Below are positions 1-10,540 of a DNA stretch of 64,000 bases, piece after piece (within the stretch, counting starts at the first letter, position 1; every line of letters begins with the position of its first letter). The position numbers and the translations under genes were made by a program. Under the pieces are notes generated by a model. The model was not told where the DNA came from. It did no database searches and was given only the letters and a program-made list of their open reading frames with translations. The DNA is from Elephas maximus indicus (taxonomy: Eukaryota; Chordata; Mammalia; Proboscidea; Elephantidae). The stretch covers positions 17,850,924-17,914,923 of the forward strand of contig NC_064823.1 in the NCBI RefSeq assembly GCF_024166365.1, read 5' to 3'.

Positions 1-60
1 CAGAAGTATCTTACAAACAAAATAATTGTCTCCTAATTTTTTTTGTTTAATGTATCTTTT

Positions 61-229
61 GGAGCCCTGGTAGCACAGTGGTTAAGAGCTCAGGTTGCTA
101 ACCAAAAGGTCAGCAGTTGGAATCACCACTCACTCCTTGGAAACCCTATGAGGCAGTTCTGCTCTGTCCTATAGGGTCACCATGAGTCAGAATTGCTTCG
201 ATGGCAATGGATTTTGTTTGGTTTTTTGG
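61..229 (+). mobile_element. AfroSINE (tRNA-derived SINE) in MFSD8 intron
   Basis: The element begins GGAGCCCTGGTAGCACAGTGG (A-box-like), carries a B-box-like segment near GGTCAGCAGTTGGAATC, and ends in the tail TAGGGTCACCATGAGTCAG followed by a T/G-rich end. A 13-bp direct repeat, TAATGTATCTTTT, flanks it at 48-60 and 230-242, which is a clear target-site duplication. It lies in an MFSD8 intron whose 5' end is outside the window. Confidence 0.93.
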
Positions 230-242
230 TAATGTATCTTTT

Positions 243-660
243 ATATATTATGCTTTTCTGAATGTATTTCTAAAAATGTACGTCACAAAACATTTTTCTG
301 CTGTATGGTAATAGATGTTAAGCGATAAAAAGTTTCAGTGGTTAATTCAGTTTGGAAATTCTTGTTAAAAGGACTCAACTCATTGCTCTAGAACTCTGAA
401 GTCTTCAGTATACATACTGTGTCACCATCATGGCAAATGTAGTGCGTAGCATTTCTCATAGATACTTGACTACAAGAACACTTTTTAAAGAAACATTTTA
501 TAAAAGCTCGACTGTATAAGGCACACACTTTGGGGGAAATGCTTGTATAAAGAGGTTCAATCATATAGTTTGGGGTCCACCCATCATATAGTTTGGGACA
601 TTAGCTGATAAATTTTGACAGTCCTTCTAAGATTTAATTATTGTTAATATATTTTAATAA
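243..660. other. MFSD8 intron, no recognisable feature
   Basis: This is AT-rich intronic sequence without a long ORF, terminal repeats or a recognisable repeat consensus. Nothing further can be supported. Confidence 0.6.
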
Positions 661-1090
661 ATTTCTGTAAATCAATCAACAAATGTTGAGTTAATGTATA
701 TGGTTAAGTGCTATAGGGGATACTACAAAGATACCTGCTCTTATGAGGCCAAGTAGAAGGGCTGATATAGATATAAATATTCAAAGTTAAATAATAGTAA
801 ATACATTACATCTTGCTACATAAGTGATTTTCAGATACCTGCTGATACACATTCTCATAGAATGTCTAATTCCTTACCTTCAAAGAGATTATATTCTAGT
901 GGGAGGCAGGGGGAAGCCAATAAAAAAAAAACAAAAACAAATGTGATGTGCTGTGAAGGATAGAGCAGAGGAAGAGACTAAAGAGTGACAAGCTTTGGGT
1001 AGGTGGGGTGGGGAAGTGTTATATTCGATAGACCGGTCAAGGAAAGAACATCTGAGGAAGTTACATTCAAGCAGAGAACTCGAATTCCAT
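661..1090 (-). mobile_element. Old L2-like LINE fragment
   Basis: The segment reads like the reverse complement of an L2 3' region. Stretches such as 'ATTATATTCTAGTGGGAGGCAG' at about 890 and the 'GGTCAAGGAAAGAACATCTGAGGAAG' block at about 1035 resemble the reversed L2 phrases for 'ccactagaatgtaagctcc' and 'ctgaggccttccctgacc'. It is heavily diverged; the assignment is by eye. Confidence 0.5.
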
Positions 1091-1289
1091 GAAGTTAGAA
1101 AACAGCCAGGCAGTGGCCTGGAACTCTCCCCTCTCCCCTGAGGGAGGGTATTGCAGAGGTCTTTGGTACTGAGCTTTTGTATTTAAGGAAGAAGCAGGAA
1201 GGCCCTTTTGGCTGGAGTGAAATGAGAAATGGGGAATGGTAGAAATCAGGCTAGAGAAATGTAGAGCCTTGCAAGTATTCTGATGGTGA

Positions 1290-2500
1290 TGAAACGTCTT
1301 TGGTTTTGTTTTACTTTTTATTAAGGAATATTTCCAACATATGCAAAGGTGCAGAGAGCACCATGTACTGAGCCTCTGATATCCATTACCCAGCTTCAAC
1401 AATTATAAACCCTTACAAAATATTGTTTCATCTACACCTCCGTCTACTCCGTGCTCTCTTTCCCTGGCACCTGGATTATTTTGAAGCCAATTCCAGATAT
1501 CATTTCATGTCTTCCATAAATATTTCAGTTTGTGTCCCTTCAAGTTAATGATGACATTATCACACCTAAAAAATTTAACAGTGATTTCTTAATATCATCA
1601 AATATCCTAATAGTGTTCACATTTTCACCTCTCTCAGTTTTTTTGTTTGTTTTATATTGTTTCACAGTTTGCTTGCTTGACTCATGATCTTAAGTTTCTT
1701 AAGACACTTTTAATCTATAGCTTTCTCTCCTCTTTCTCCTTACAAATTGAAGAAACTAAGATGGAATGTTTGTCATTGTACATTTACCAAGTTTCTCACA
1801 TTTTGAATCTTGCTGGTTGTATCCCTGTGGTGTTTTAGAAAACATTTTCCTCTGCTCACTATATTTCTTGAAAATTGGTACTTAGATCTAACAGCTTGAT
1901 GAGATTTGGGTTTGTTTTTTTTTTTTTGGCAAGAATACTTTATAGGTGGTGCTATATGCTTACATAGGAGAAATATGTTTTGCTTATCTCTTTTTATGAT
2001 GTAAGGGGCTATTGATCATTCCCTAGAAACATTAATTCACTACAGAGTACAGAATGCTAGTGGTCTATCATTTCTTTATCTGCTGGACTACTTTCTATAA
2101 AGAAAACCTTCGCCTCACCAAGTATTTAGTTATCCTGTTTGCATAGGAAAAGCAGAATAAATGCTTGATTACTTCCTTTTCCTAACTGGTTTTTAAAATC
2201 AAAAGTAGGTTCCCTCATCTTCTGAAAGTGACCAGTGAGCATTTTATTTTGCTATAGTGTGAATTCATAGGTTATATTTTTATGTGTTTCAATCTATTGT
2301 AGTTATTATTGTTTTTTGGTGTCACACTGTTGCATTTTTTTGGCCAGTCCTTTCAAATTGGCTTCTGAGTCCTTTTGTCATGGCCTGGTAATCACGGATA
2401 GCTTCTTTGGTCTCTGATATGACAAGATGTTCAGGTTCATCTTATACGTATTCTGTCCCAGACCTGAAAATTAGCCATTTTTCAGAGGATTTCTAGTTCT
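1290..2500 (+). mobile_element. Ancient interspersed repeat (LINE-derived, unclassified)
   Basis: The passage 'ACCCAGCTTCAACAATTATAAACC' and 'TTAATATCATCAAATATCC' matches a common old mammalian repeat that I recognise but cannot name confidently. A related piece occurs at 52355-52440. There is no coding capacity. Confidence 0.45.
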
Positions 2501-2649
2501 TTTTAGTGGGAAATTATATTTAGCATTTATATTAATTGACATGTTACCAAAAGTATCAAGATCTTATTTATAGTTTTTTAATTATAAAATATAATTATAG
2601 ACTATACTATAATATTTCATTTTAAATTACAGTTTCTGTTCTTTAACAG

Positions 2650-2753
2650 GATTGGCGAGCGTGCTATTCTACTGGGAGGACTCACCGTTGTATGGGTTGG
2701 ATTCTTTATCTTGTTGCCCTGGGGAAATCAGCTTCCCAAAATACAGTGGGAAG
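2650..2753 (+). CDS. MFSD8: MFSD8 coding exon (third from last)
   Basis: MFSD8 is a multi-pass lysosomal membrane protein of the major facilitator superfamily, reported as an organellar chloride channel and mutated in CLN7 Batten disease. This 104-bp exon follows a CTTTAACAG acceptor and ends before GTATAG. It completes a codon with its first base and then encodes [20 protein letters not shown]..., a hydrophobic transmembrane stretch followed by [13 protein letters not shown]. By counting back from the stop it covers about residues 333-367. Earlier exons lie upstream of the window. Confidence 0.95.
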
Positions 2754-2841
2754 GTATAGCCATACATAATTCTATAATGTTAGCTCCTGTTATCCATCTA
2801 AAATTAATAAGTAATATGCTGTACCAATTTTGTTTTTACAG

Positions 2842-3089
2842 GTTTACATAATAATTCAATCCCTATTGTCACGTTTGGGGAAATTATTATTAATTTCTGG
2901 ACGTCTTCAAGAGAAGATCACTGTGAAGAACCAACTGGCTGCCCAATTGAACAAGCCTGGTGCCTTTACACCCCTGTGATCCATCTGGCCCAGTTCCTCA
3001 CATCAGCCATGCTAATTGGAATGGGTTATCCAGCCTGCAACGTTATGTCCTATACATTATATTCAAAAATTCTAGGACCAAAACCACAG
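2842..3089 (+). CDS. MFSD8: MFSD8 coding exon (penultimate)
   Basis: The exon is 248 bp, with acceptor TGTTTTTACAG and donor CAG|GTGAGCC. It encodes a luminal segment ([18 protein letters not shown]), then [22 protein letters not shown], then a transmembrane helix ([18 protein letters not shown]) and [15 protein letters not shown]. It covers about residues 368-450. The NNS sequon at its start is a possible N-glycosylation site. The frame joins exactly to both neighbouring exons. Confidence 0.97.
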
Positions 3090-3434
3090 GTGAGCCAGTT
3101 ACCCTGACATTGCAATTCTGTGAAGTATGTTTGTAAGCATTCACATGTTTTGCTACCATTTTGTATTTTTAAACAGGTAACATAGGCATTTTTATTATAT
3201 TTAGTGTTTTAATTTTTAAAAGTCTACAACTTTTATAAAGCATTTGTAGAATTTACATGCTGAAATTTAATGAACAGTACTGTAGTTAGAGCTCAAAGAT
3301 GACTTGAACTCAGATTATCAGCTCAAAATAATTTTCACAGGAAAAAATATCTGAAACATAAATTTCTGAAACTCACTCTTTAGGGAACCAAAATCAATAG
3401 CCAGATTTCCATTTCACCTGGTTTACTTTCATCT

Positions 3435-3909
3435 GCTGTAAAATCTGTAAAAGACCTCTTTTAAGTGTTAAAAAGCAAAGGTGGCCTAACCCAAGCCATG
3501 GTATTTTCAGTTGCCTCATATGCATGCGAAAGCTGGATAATGAATAAGGAAGACCAAAGAAGAATTGACGTCTTTGAGTTGTGGTGTTGGCGGAGAATAT
3601 TGAATATACCATGGACTGCCAAAAGAACAAACAAGTATCCACAGAAGTGAAGATAGTGAGACTTTGTCTCACGTATTTAGGACATGTTATCAGGAGGGAC
3701 CAGTCCTTGGAGAAGGACATCCTATTGGTAAAGTGGAGATTCAGTGAAAAAGAGGAAGGCCCTCAATGAGATGGATTGACACAGTGGCTGCAACAATGGA
3801 CTCAAGCAGAGCAACAATTGTGAGGATGGCGCAGGATGGGGCAGCGTTTCATTCTGTCGTGCGTAGGGTTGCTATGAGTCGGAACCCGCTCGAAGGCACC
3901 TAACAACAA
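3435..3909 (+). mobile_element. 5'-truncated RTE-type LINE
   Basis: The 475-bp element aligns with the 3' end of the larger RTE copy at 14883-17972. It shares 'CCCAAGCCATGGTATTTTCA', 'GAATATACCATGGACTGCC' and the terminal TCGTGCGTAGGGTTGCTATGAG...CTAACAACAA. An 8-bp target-site duplication TTTCATCT lies at 3427-3434 and 3910-3917. Short ORFs inside are remnants of the reverse-transcriptase C-terminal region. Confidence 0.9.
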
Positions 3910-4192
3910 TTTCATCTAGCCCCAGAGAAAATTACTAAGAGAGGAAAACTCAACAGTCTTAAAAGTTTATAGCAGCTATGTGTATTTTAAAATAACGTTT
4001 ATTATAAAAAAAAAAATTCTACATTATATAAAAATTAGAAAAAATATAGAAGCAAAATGAAGAAAAATATCACACAGATGACTACTACTAACATTATTCT
4101 TCCAATTCCAGTTTTATGTATGCCTGTCTGAATGTGTGTGTTTTTAACACGAAAATAGGATTACATCATGTATACTATTTTGTAATCTAATT

Positions 4193-4195
4193 AAA

Positions 4196-4230
<35 letters not shown>
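4193..4230. repeat. A-run plus (TA)n microsatellite
   Basis: About ten A residues are followed by uninterrupted TA dinucleotides. This is a simple-sequence tract inside the last MFSD8 intron. Confidence 0.95.
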
Positions 4231-4236
<6 letters not shown>

Positions 4237-4844
4237 GAATATTTTCCCATGACATTTAACTTTCTTTTAGAGAATTTTTTTTAATGGAGACATTGTATTT
4301 CATTTTATATATGTACCATCATTTATTCAGTCATTCTCCAACTTAATGCACATTTAGGTTATTTCCAGATTTTGCTTCTCTTTTTTTAGTAGCAGTTATT
4401 TAAATGTCCACAAAATAAAAATGTTACCTTCCTCTTTAAAAATTAAATTGATACCTCAGAATATATCCTAGAGAAATAAGAGCCATCACATGAATAGACA
4501 TATGCACACCCATGTTCACTGCAGCATTATTCACAATAGCAAAAAAATGGAAACAGCCTAAGTGCCCAACAACAGATGAATGATTAAAGAAACTATGGTA
4601 CATACACACAATGAAATACTATGCAATGATAAAGAACAATGAAGAATTCTGCAAAATATCTCACAACATGGATATATCTGGAGGGCATTATGCTGAGTGA
4701 AATAAGTTAATCACAAAAGGGCAAATACTGTTAGGAGATGACTATTATAAAAACCCAAGAAAAGATTGACACACAGAAAAAACAATCTTCGATGGTTACA
4801 AGGGAGGGGAATGGTAGGAAGGGGAAATCACACACTAGATAGTA

Positions 4845-6233
4845 CAAAAACCCATTGCCATAGAGACAATTTCAACTCACAGTGACCCTATCGGACGGTA
4901 GAACTGCCCAACAGGGTTTCCAAGGAGTGCCTGGTGGATTCAAACTGCCAACATTTTGGTTAGCGGCCGTAGCTCTTTTTTTTTTAAACAAGTAAATAAA
5001 TATATATAATATATATATGTATGTATGTATAGTGCTTTACGTGAAAGTTTATAGCTCAAGTTAGTTTCTGATACAAAAATTTATACACAGATTGTTACGT
5101 GACCCTAGTTGCTTTCTCTGTAATGTGACAGCACACTCCTCCTTTCCACCCTGGATTTCCTGTGTCCATTCAACCAGCTCCTGTCCCTTTCTGCTTCCCA
5201 TCTCGCCTCTGCCCATTTAGTCTCAAGTATCTACTTGAACTAAGAAGTGCACTCTTCACAAGTATTATTTTATGTCTTATAGTCCAGTCTAATCTTTGTC
5301 TGAAGAGTTGGCTTCAGGAATAGTTTTAGCTCTGGGTTAACAGAGAGTCCGGGGACCATGTCTTACAGGGTTCCTCCAATCTCAGTAAGACCGTTAAGTC
5401 TAGTCTTTTTACTAGGATTTGAGTTCTGCATCTCACTTTTCTCCTGCTCCATCAGGGACTCTCTGTTGTGTTCCCTGTCAGGACAGTCATTGGTGGTAGC
5501 CGGGTACCATCTCGTTTTTCTGGTCTCAGGCTGATAGAGTCTCTGGTTTATGTGGCCCTTTTTGTCTCCTCGGCTAATATGTTCCTTGTGTCATTGGTGT
5601 TCTTCATTCTCCTTTGCTCCAGGTGGGTTGGGACCAATTGATGCATCTTAGATGGCCACTTTCTAGCTTTTAAGACCCCAGATACCAGTCACCAAAGTGG
5701 GATGCAGAACATTTTCTTAATAAAATTTGTTATGCCTATTGCCCTAGATGTCCCCTGAAACCATGGTCCTCAGACCTCTACCCCTGCTACTCTGTCCCTT
5801 GAAGTGTTTGGTTTTATTCAGGAAATTTCTTAGCTTTTGGTTTAGTCCAGTTGTGGTGACTTTCCTTGTATTGCGTGTTGTCCTTCCTTCACCTAAGATA
5901 ATTCTTACGCCTCTCCTTCTCTCCGCACTCTCATAACCATCAAAGAATGTTTTGTCCTGTGTTTAAACCTTTTCTTGAGTTCTTATAATAGTGGTCTCAT
6001 ACAATATTTGTCCTTTTGTGACTGATTTCAACTCAGCATAATGCCTTCCAGATTCATCCATGTTATGAGATGTTTTGCAGATTCATCATTGTTCTTTATC
6101 ATTGCATACTATTCCACTGTGTGAATATACCATAATTTGTTCATCCATTCTTCCATTGATGGGCACCTAGGTTGTTCCCATCTTTTTCCTATAGCTGCCG
6201 TAGCTCTTAACCACTATACCACCAGGGTTTCCA
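4845..6233 (-). mobile_element. AfroSINE inserted in L1, itself split by an L1
   Basis: The SINE, in minus orientation, is present at 4845-4977 and 6197-6233. Its target-site duplication ACTAGATAGTA lies at 4834-4844 and 6234-6244. The split falls in the tRNA-like head, whose two halves rejoin into a normal SINE 5' end. Confidence 0.9.
4978..6196 (-). mobile_element. L1 3' end (minus) inserted inside the SINE
   Basis: A poly-T run at 4976-4985 is the reversed poly-A tail. The body matches the reversed L1 3' end: 'CCTAGGTTGTTCCCATC' near 6168 and 'CATTGCATACTATTCCACTG' near 6101. The 12-bp target-site duplication GCCGTAGCTCTT lies at 4966-4977 and 6197-6208 and comes from the SINE itself. The 62-codon ORF at 5748 is inside this untranslated LINE tail and is not a gene. 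Confidence 0.9.
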
Positions 6234-6865
6234 ACTAGATAGTAGACAAGTGTTAACTTTGGTGGAAGGGAAAGACAACATACAATATAGGGTAAGCTGT
6301 ACAACTTGACCAAGGTAAAGCCATAGAAGTTTCCTAGATACATCCAAACACCTTGAGGGACCGAGTTACTGGGGCTGAGGGCTGGGGACCATGGTCTTGA
6401 GGGACATTTAGGTCAATTGGTATAACAGTTTATAAAGAGAATGTTCTACATTCTACTTTGGTCAGTAGCATCTAGGGTCTTAAAAGCTTGCAAGCAGACA
6501 TCCAAGATATGTTTATTGGTCCCATCCTGTCCAGAGCAAACAATGAAGAAATCCAAAGACATAAGGAAAATATTAGTCCAGAGGACTAATGGACTACATG
6601 AACCGCAGCCTCCACCTGCCTGAATCCAGAAGAATTAGATGGTATCCAGCTACCACCAACAACTGCCCTGACAGGGATCACAATAGAGGGCCCAGGACAG
6701 AGCAAGAGAAAAACGTAGAACAAAGTTCAAATTCACAAAAAAGATCAGATTTACTGGTCTGACAGAGAATGGATGAACCCCCAAGGATATGGCCCCTGGA
6801 CACCCTACTAACTCAGAACTAACACCACTCCCAAAGTCTACCTTTCAGCCAAAGATTAGACAGGC

Positions 6866-7343
6866 TGTCATGGATTGAATTATGTCCACCCAAAAATGTG
6901 TGTATCAATTGTGCTGGGCCATGATTTCCATATTAAGTGATTTTCCTATGTGTTGCAAATCCTGCCTCTGTGATGTTAATGAGGGAAGATGGGTGGCAGT
7001 TGTGTTAGTGAGGCAGGACTCAACCTACAGGATTGGATTGTGTCTTGAGGAAGTCTCTCGAGATATAAAAGATAGAAGCAAGCAGAGAGATGGGGGACCT
7101 CATACCACCAGGAAAGCAGCACCAGGAGCAGAGCACGTCCTTTGGATCTGGGGTCCCTGCGCCTGAGAAGCTCCTCAAGCATGGGAAGATTGAGGACAAG
7201 GACTTTCTTCCAGAGCTTCCCCTGGAGCCGACACCTTGAATTTGGACTTTCAGCCTACTCTACTGTGAGGAAATAAATTTCTCTTTGTTAAAGCCATCCA
7301 CATGTGAGTATTTCTGTAATAGCAGCATTAGATGACTAAAACA
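6866..7343 (+). mobile_element. 5' LTR of the MaLR element
   Basis: The 478-bp LTR starts TGTCATGG and ends TAAAACA. It contains AATAAATTTCTC, a polyadenylation-signal context, at about 7271. Immediately downstream, 'GAATTTAGTACCGAGAGAGTGG' sits where the primer-binding site of MaLR elements lies. Confidence 0.88.
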
Positions 7344-8268
7344 GAATTTAGTACCGAGAGAGTGGGATGCTGCTCTAACAGATACCGAAAATGTGGAAGT
7401 GGTTTTGAAACTGTGACCGGATAGAATTGCGACAGCGGCAGGGGACCAGCGCAGCAGAGAATCTGCAGCAGCAGAGAAGTGGCAGCGACAGAGAAGCAGC
7501 AGCAACAGAACCAGGAGAGCCAACCGGAGCAAGAGAGCTGAGAGCCTGTGCGCAGGAGGCTTCCTGGTAAAGTGGGGTGCCTTCAGGCACTTATTGGTGG
7601 AGCTACAGAGCTTCGAACACTTGCCTCAGCAGGGCAGATGCAGGCTGGGCGTGAGGCCCAAGAAGCTGAGAGGCCAAGAAACCAGGAAACAGAAGCTGAA
7701 AAGACAAGAACACAAGAAGCTGAGCTGCCTCAGTTTCAAAAGGTAAGTCCAGTGACCTCAGGGCTTTCAAAGGGTGGAGCCATGGCCTCTGATGTTTCTA
7801 AGGGTGGAGCTGCCACTTAGATGGACTAGGAGAATTATGCACCTAAAGCCGAGGGAGCAGAATTGCTGTCCCAGTGGGCCTGGAAGGCAGAGCCGAAGCC
7901 CAGGGCCGAGGGGCCTCCACTCAAAATCTGGAGAGTGTGGTCAATACCTAGAGCCTGGAGGGCAGGGTTATTGTGTAAATCGTCTCAGAGAACAGAGGAT
8001 TATTTTCAAAGCCTTGAGGGCTTATGTAGTGTGTTCTGCTGACTTGCTTGGTGCCTGTTCTCCCTTCTTGTCCTCCAGTTCCTTCCGTTTGTAACGGAAA
8101 TGTCTAGCTTGTGCCTGTTTTGCCATTGTACCTTTGGAAGTAGATAACTTGTATTCTAGATTTCACAGATGAAGAGGAATTTTTGGACTTTGGACTTGGA
8201 GTTAAGACTTTTGCTATGATATGATGGGGTGAATATGTTTTGCATGTTACAAGGATGTGATTTTGGGG

Positions 8269-8712
8269 GGGCCAAAGGTGGAATGTCATGGATTGAATTT
8301 TGTCCTCCCAAAAATGTGTGTATCAGTTGGGCTGGGCCATAAGTCTCAGCATTGAGTTATTTTCCTATATGTTGTAAATCCTGCCTCTATGATATTAATG
8401 AGGGAGGATGGGTGGCAGATGTGTTAGTGAGGCAGGACTCAACCTACAGGATTCGATTGTGTCTTGAGGAAGTCTCTTTAGATATAAAAGGGGCCAAAGG
8501 TGGAATGTCATGGATTGAATTTTGTCCTCCCAAAAATGTGTGTATCAGTTGGGCTGGGCCATAAGTCTCAGCATTGAGTTATTTTCCTATATGTTGTAAA
8601 TCCTGCCTCTATGATATTAATGAGGGAGGATGGGTGGCAGATGTGTTAGTGAGGCAGGACTCAACCTACAGGATTCGATTGTGTCTTGAGGAAGTCTCTT
8701 TAGATATAAAAG
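8269..8712 (+). repeat. Perfect 222-bp tandem duplication across the 3' LTR border
   Basis: Unit 1 (8269-8490) and unit 2 (8491-8712) read identically base for base from GGGCCAAAGG to GATATAAAAG. The unit carries the last bases of the MaLR interior plus the first about 207 bp of the 3' LTR, so the LTR start occurs twice. The 3' LTR therefore measures 717 bp instead of about 480-495. Confidence 0.95.
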
Positions 8713-9818
8713 ATAGAAGCAAGCAGAGAGATAGGGGACCTCATACCACCAAGAAAGCAGCACCAGGAGCAGAGCACGTCTTTTGGACGTGGGGTCCCTG
8801 TGCCTGAGAAGCTCCTCAACCGGGGAAGATTGAGGACAAGGACCTCCTTCCAGAGCGGACAGAGAGAGAAACCCTTCCCTTGGAGTTGACGCCTTGAATT
8901 TGGACTTCTAGCCTACTTTACAGTGAGGAAATAAATTTCTCTTTGTTAAAGCCATCCACTTGTGGTATTTCTGTTATGACAGCACTAGATGACTAAAACA
9001 CAGGCCTATAAAACAAACAATAACGTACTTGAGTAACGTGCTTCTTAGTTCAATCAAGTATAGGAGATCAAACGGACAACACTTGCCCAAAAGCAAAGAT
9101 GAGAATGCTGCAGGAAGGGACAGGAAAACTTCATGAATGGTTATGGGGAACCTGGGTATAAAGGGAAACGGGGAGAATGCTGACATATTGCAGAGATTGC
9201 AACTAATGTCACAAAACAATTTGTGTATAAATATTTGAATGAGAAACTAATTTGTGCTGTAAACTTTCACCTAAAGCACAATAAAGTAAAACAATTAAAC
9301 TTACTTTTTTGGGCAGGAATTAGTGTTTCTCTATTAAAATAAGGCAAAGAAACAATTTTTTTTTTAATCCTTATGTTTTGAACCAAAAACTATAAATAAT
9401 AGGTAAAACATTTTGGTAATTATTTTGAGTTTGTTTTTTAATCTAAAAGATTGTATTTTCAGTTATTCCAAAATAAGAATAAAAGCAAATTAATTACAAA
9501 AGCAGTACTTGATGGTTGTAATAAAATTTAAATAATTTAGAAACATTTGTAGCACAAAATGAAGGCTCTTCTAAGCCCCACCACACCAAAGTCAACCACT
9601 GTTAACTTCATTTGTACCCTTCAAGACATTTTTCCATGCCTATTCAAAGAGATACTCATTCACTTTAAAATAGCTTTTAAGTAAGGAGCTTTGGCTGAGT
9701 ATAATATGGAGAAAGTGATTCTTGTGAATCTGCCATAGTTTGGTAATAGCAGCATCATTTTTTTTTAGCAAATAACCCTGAATATCAATCTGCTTATCTT
9801 CCACTCTCCCCCCTACAG

Positions 9819-10034
9819 GGTGTGTACATGGGCTGGTTAACAGCTTCTGGAAGTGGAGCTCGGATTCTTGGACCCGTGTTCATCAGCCAAGTGTACACTT
9901 ACTGGGGACCACGATGGGCATTCAGCCTTGTGGGTGGAATACTGGTACTCACCATCACTCTCCTGGGAGTGGTTTACAAAAGACTTGTTGCTTTTTCTCT
10001 AAGACATGGGAGGATTCAAGAATCAACTAGCTGA
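9819..10034 (+). CDS. MFSD8: MFSD8 terminal coding exon
   Basis: The acceptor is CTCCCCCCTACAG. The exon starts on a full Gly codon in phase with the previous exon's CAG end, and reads [39 protein letters not shown], then a transmembrane helix [15 protein letters not shown] and the tail GRIQESTS before TGA at 10032-10034. It covers about residues 451-521. From memory, the human protein (518 residues) ends at GRIQE, so this copy appears to have three additional residues; that comparison needs checking. Confidence 0.97.
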   Translation, partial: GVYMGWLTASGSGARILGPVFISQVYTYWGPRWAFSLVGGILVLTITLLGVVYKRLVAFSLRHGRIQESTS

Positions 10035-10347
10035 GACTGCAATGGAAAGTACTTGCTGCTTGGAACTTCCTAGTCTAAGACTCTCCTAGAAAATTTCTAT
10101 GAGCCAGTCTCCAAAAGCCAGATTGTGGGTATTGAATATTTTGAATAACAAGTACATATATTGAATAACAGGGAATTCCACGATTCTGTGAGTAATTATG
10201 AATAGTAAGATAATATGAAAACATTCCATATCCTAATTTCCTTATCCGAAAAATAAAATATTCCTCTTATAACACTTTTTTGGGGTTACATGAACTAATG
10301 AGTGAATGGAAAATTGCCTATAAATGTAAAGTTGTACTCTTAGTATA

Positions 10348-10540
10348 AGGAGTTTGGTGGTGCAGTTGGTTAAGCACTCAACTGCTAATCGAAAAGTTGG
10401 TGATTCGAACCCACCAGCCACCCTGCAGGAGAAAGATGTGGCAGTCTGTTTCCGTAAAGATTACAGCTTGGAAACCCTCTGGGGCAGTTTAACCCAGTTC
10501 TGTAAGGTCGCTATGAGTCCAAATCAACTCGAAGGCATTT
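10348..10540 (+). mobile_element. AfroSINE, long-head subtype
   Basis: It begins GGAGTTTGGTGGTGCAGTTGG and has the extra middle block GAGAAAGATGTGGCAGTCTG...GTAAAGATTACAGC that distinguishes a longer AfroSINE subtype. It ends with GGTCGCTATGAGTCC and a T-run. It lies just downstream of the MFSD8 stop codon and may be transcribed as part of the 3' UTR. Confidence 0.9.

Larger units (their letters stand above)
6866..9000 (+). mobile_element. MaLR-type LTR retrotransposon with both LTRs
   Basis: The element begins TGTCATGGATTGAATT and ends GATGACTAAAACA. It is flanked by the 5-bp duplication CAGGC at 6861-6865 and 9001-9005, as expected for ERVL-MaLR elements. The LTRs are 6866-7343 and 8284-9000. 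The interior (7344-8283) has no retroviral gene. Its last part, 'GGACTTGGAGTTAAGACTTT...GGGGCCAAAGGTGGAATG', resembles known MaLR internal 3' ends. ORFs of 60-106 codons inside are spurious. Confidence 0.9.
4440..9293 (+). mobile_element. L1 LINE 3' portion, split by later insertions
   Basis: The host copy is recognisable at 4440-4833 (L1 phrase 'CACTGCAGCATTATTCACAATAGC' and 'GAGTGAAATAAG'). It continues at 6245-6865 and ends at 9006-9293 with the 'CTTTCACCTAAAGCACAATAAA' tail seen in other L1 3' ends here. The gaps are filled by a SINE carrying an L1 (4845-6233) and a MaLR provirus (6866-9000). Only the 3' end of the LINE is present, so it encodes nothing intact. Confidence 0.85.
3090..9818 (+). 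other. MFSD8: Last intron of MFSD8, packed with nested retroelements
   Basis: The intron starts with GTGAGCC and ends with CCCCTACAG. Of its 6.7 kb, about 5.3 kb is retroelement DNA: an RTE fragment at 3435-3909 and one large L1-based nest at 4440-9293. The stretches 3090-3420, 3918-4190 and 9294-9818 show no recognisable element apart from simple AT-rich tracts. Confidence 0.9.

Noticed and set aside
36-229. tRNA-like A/B boxes as tRNA genes (here and in every AfroSINE)
   Set aside because: The tRNA-like heads are parts of SINEs with target-site duplications; no clean cloverleaf was seen.
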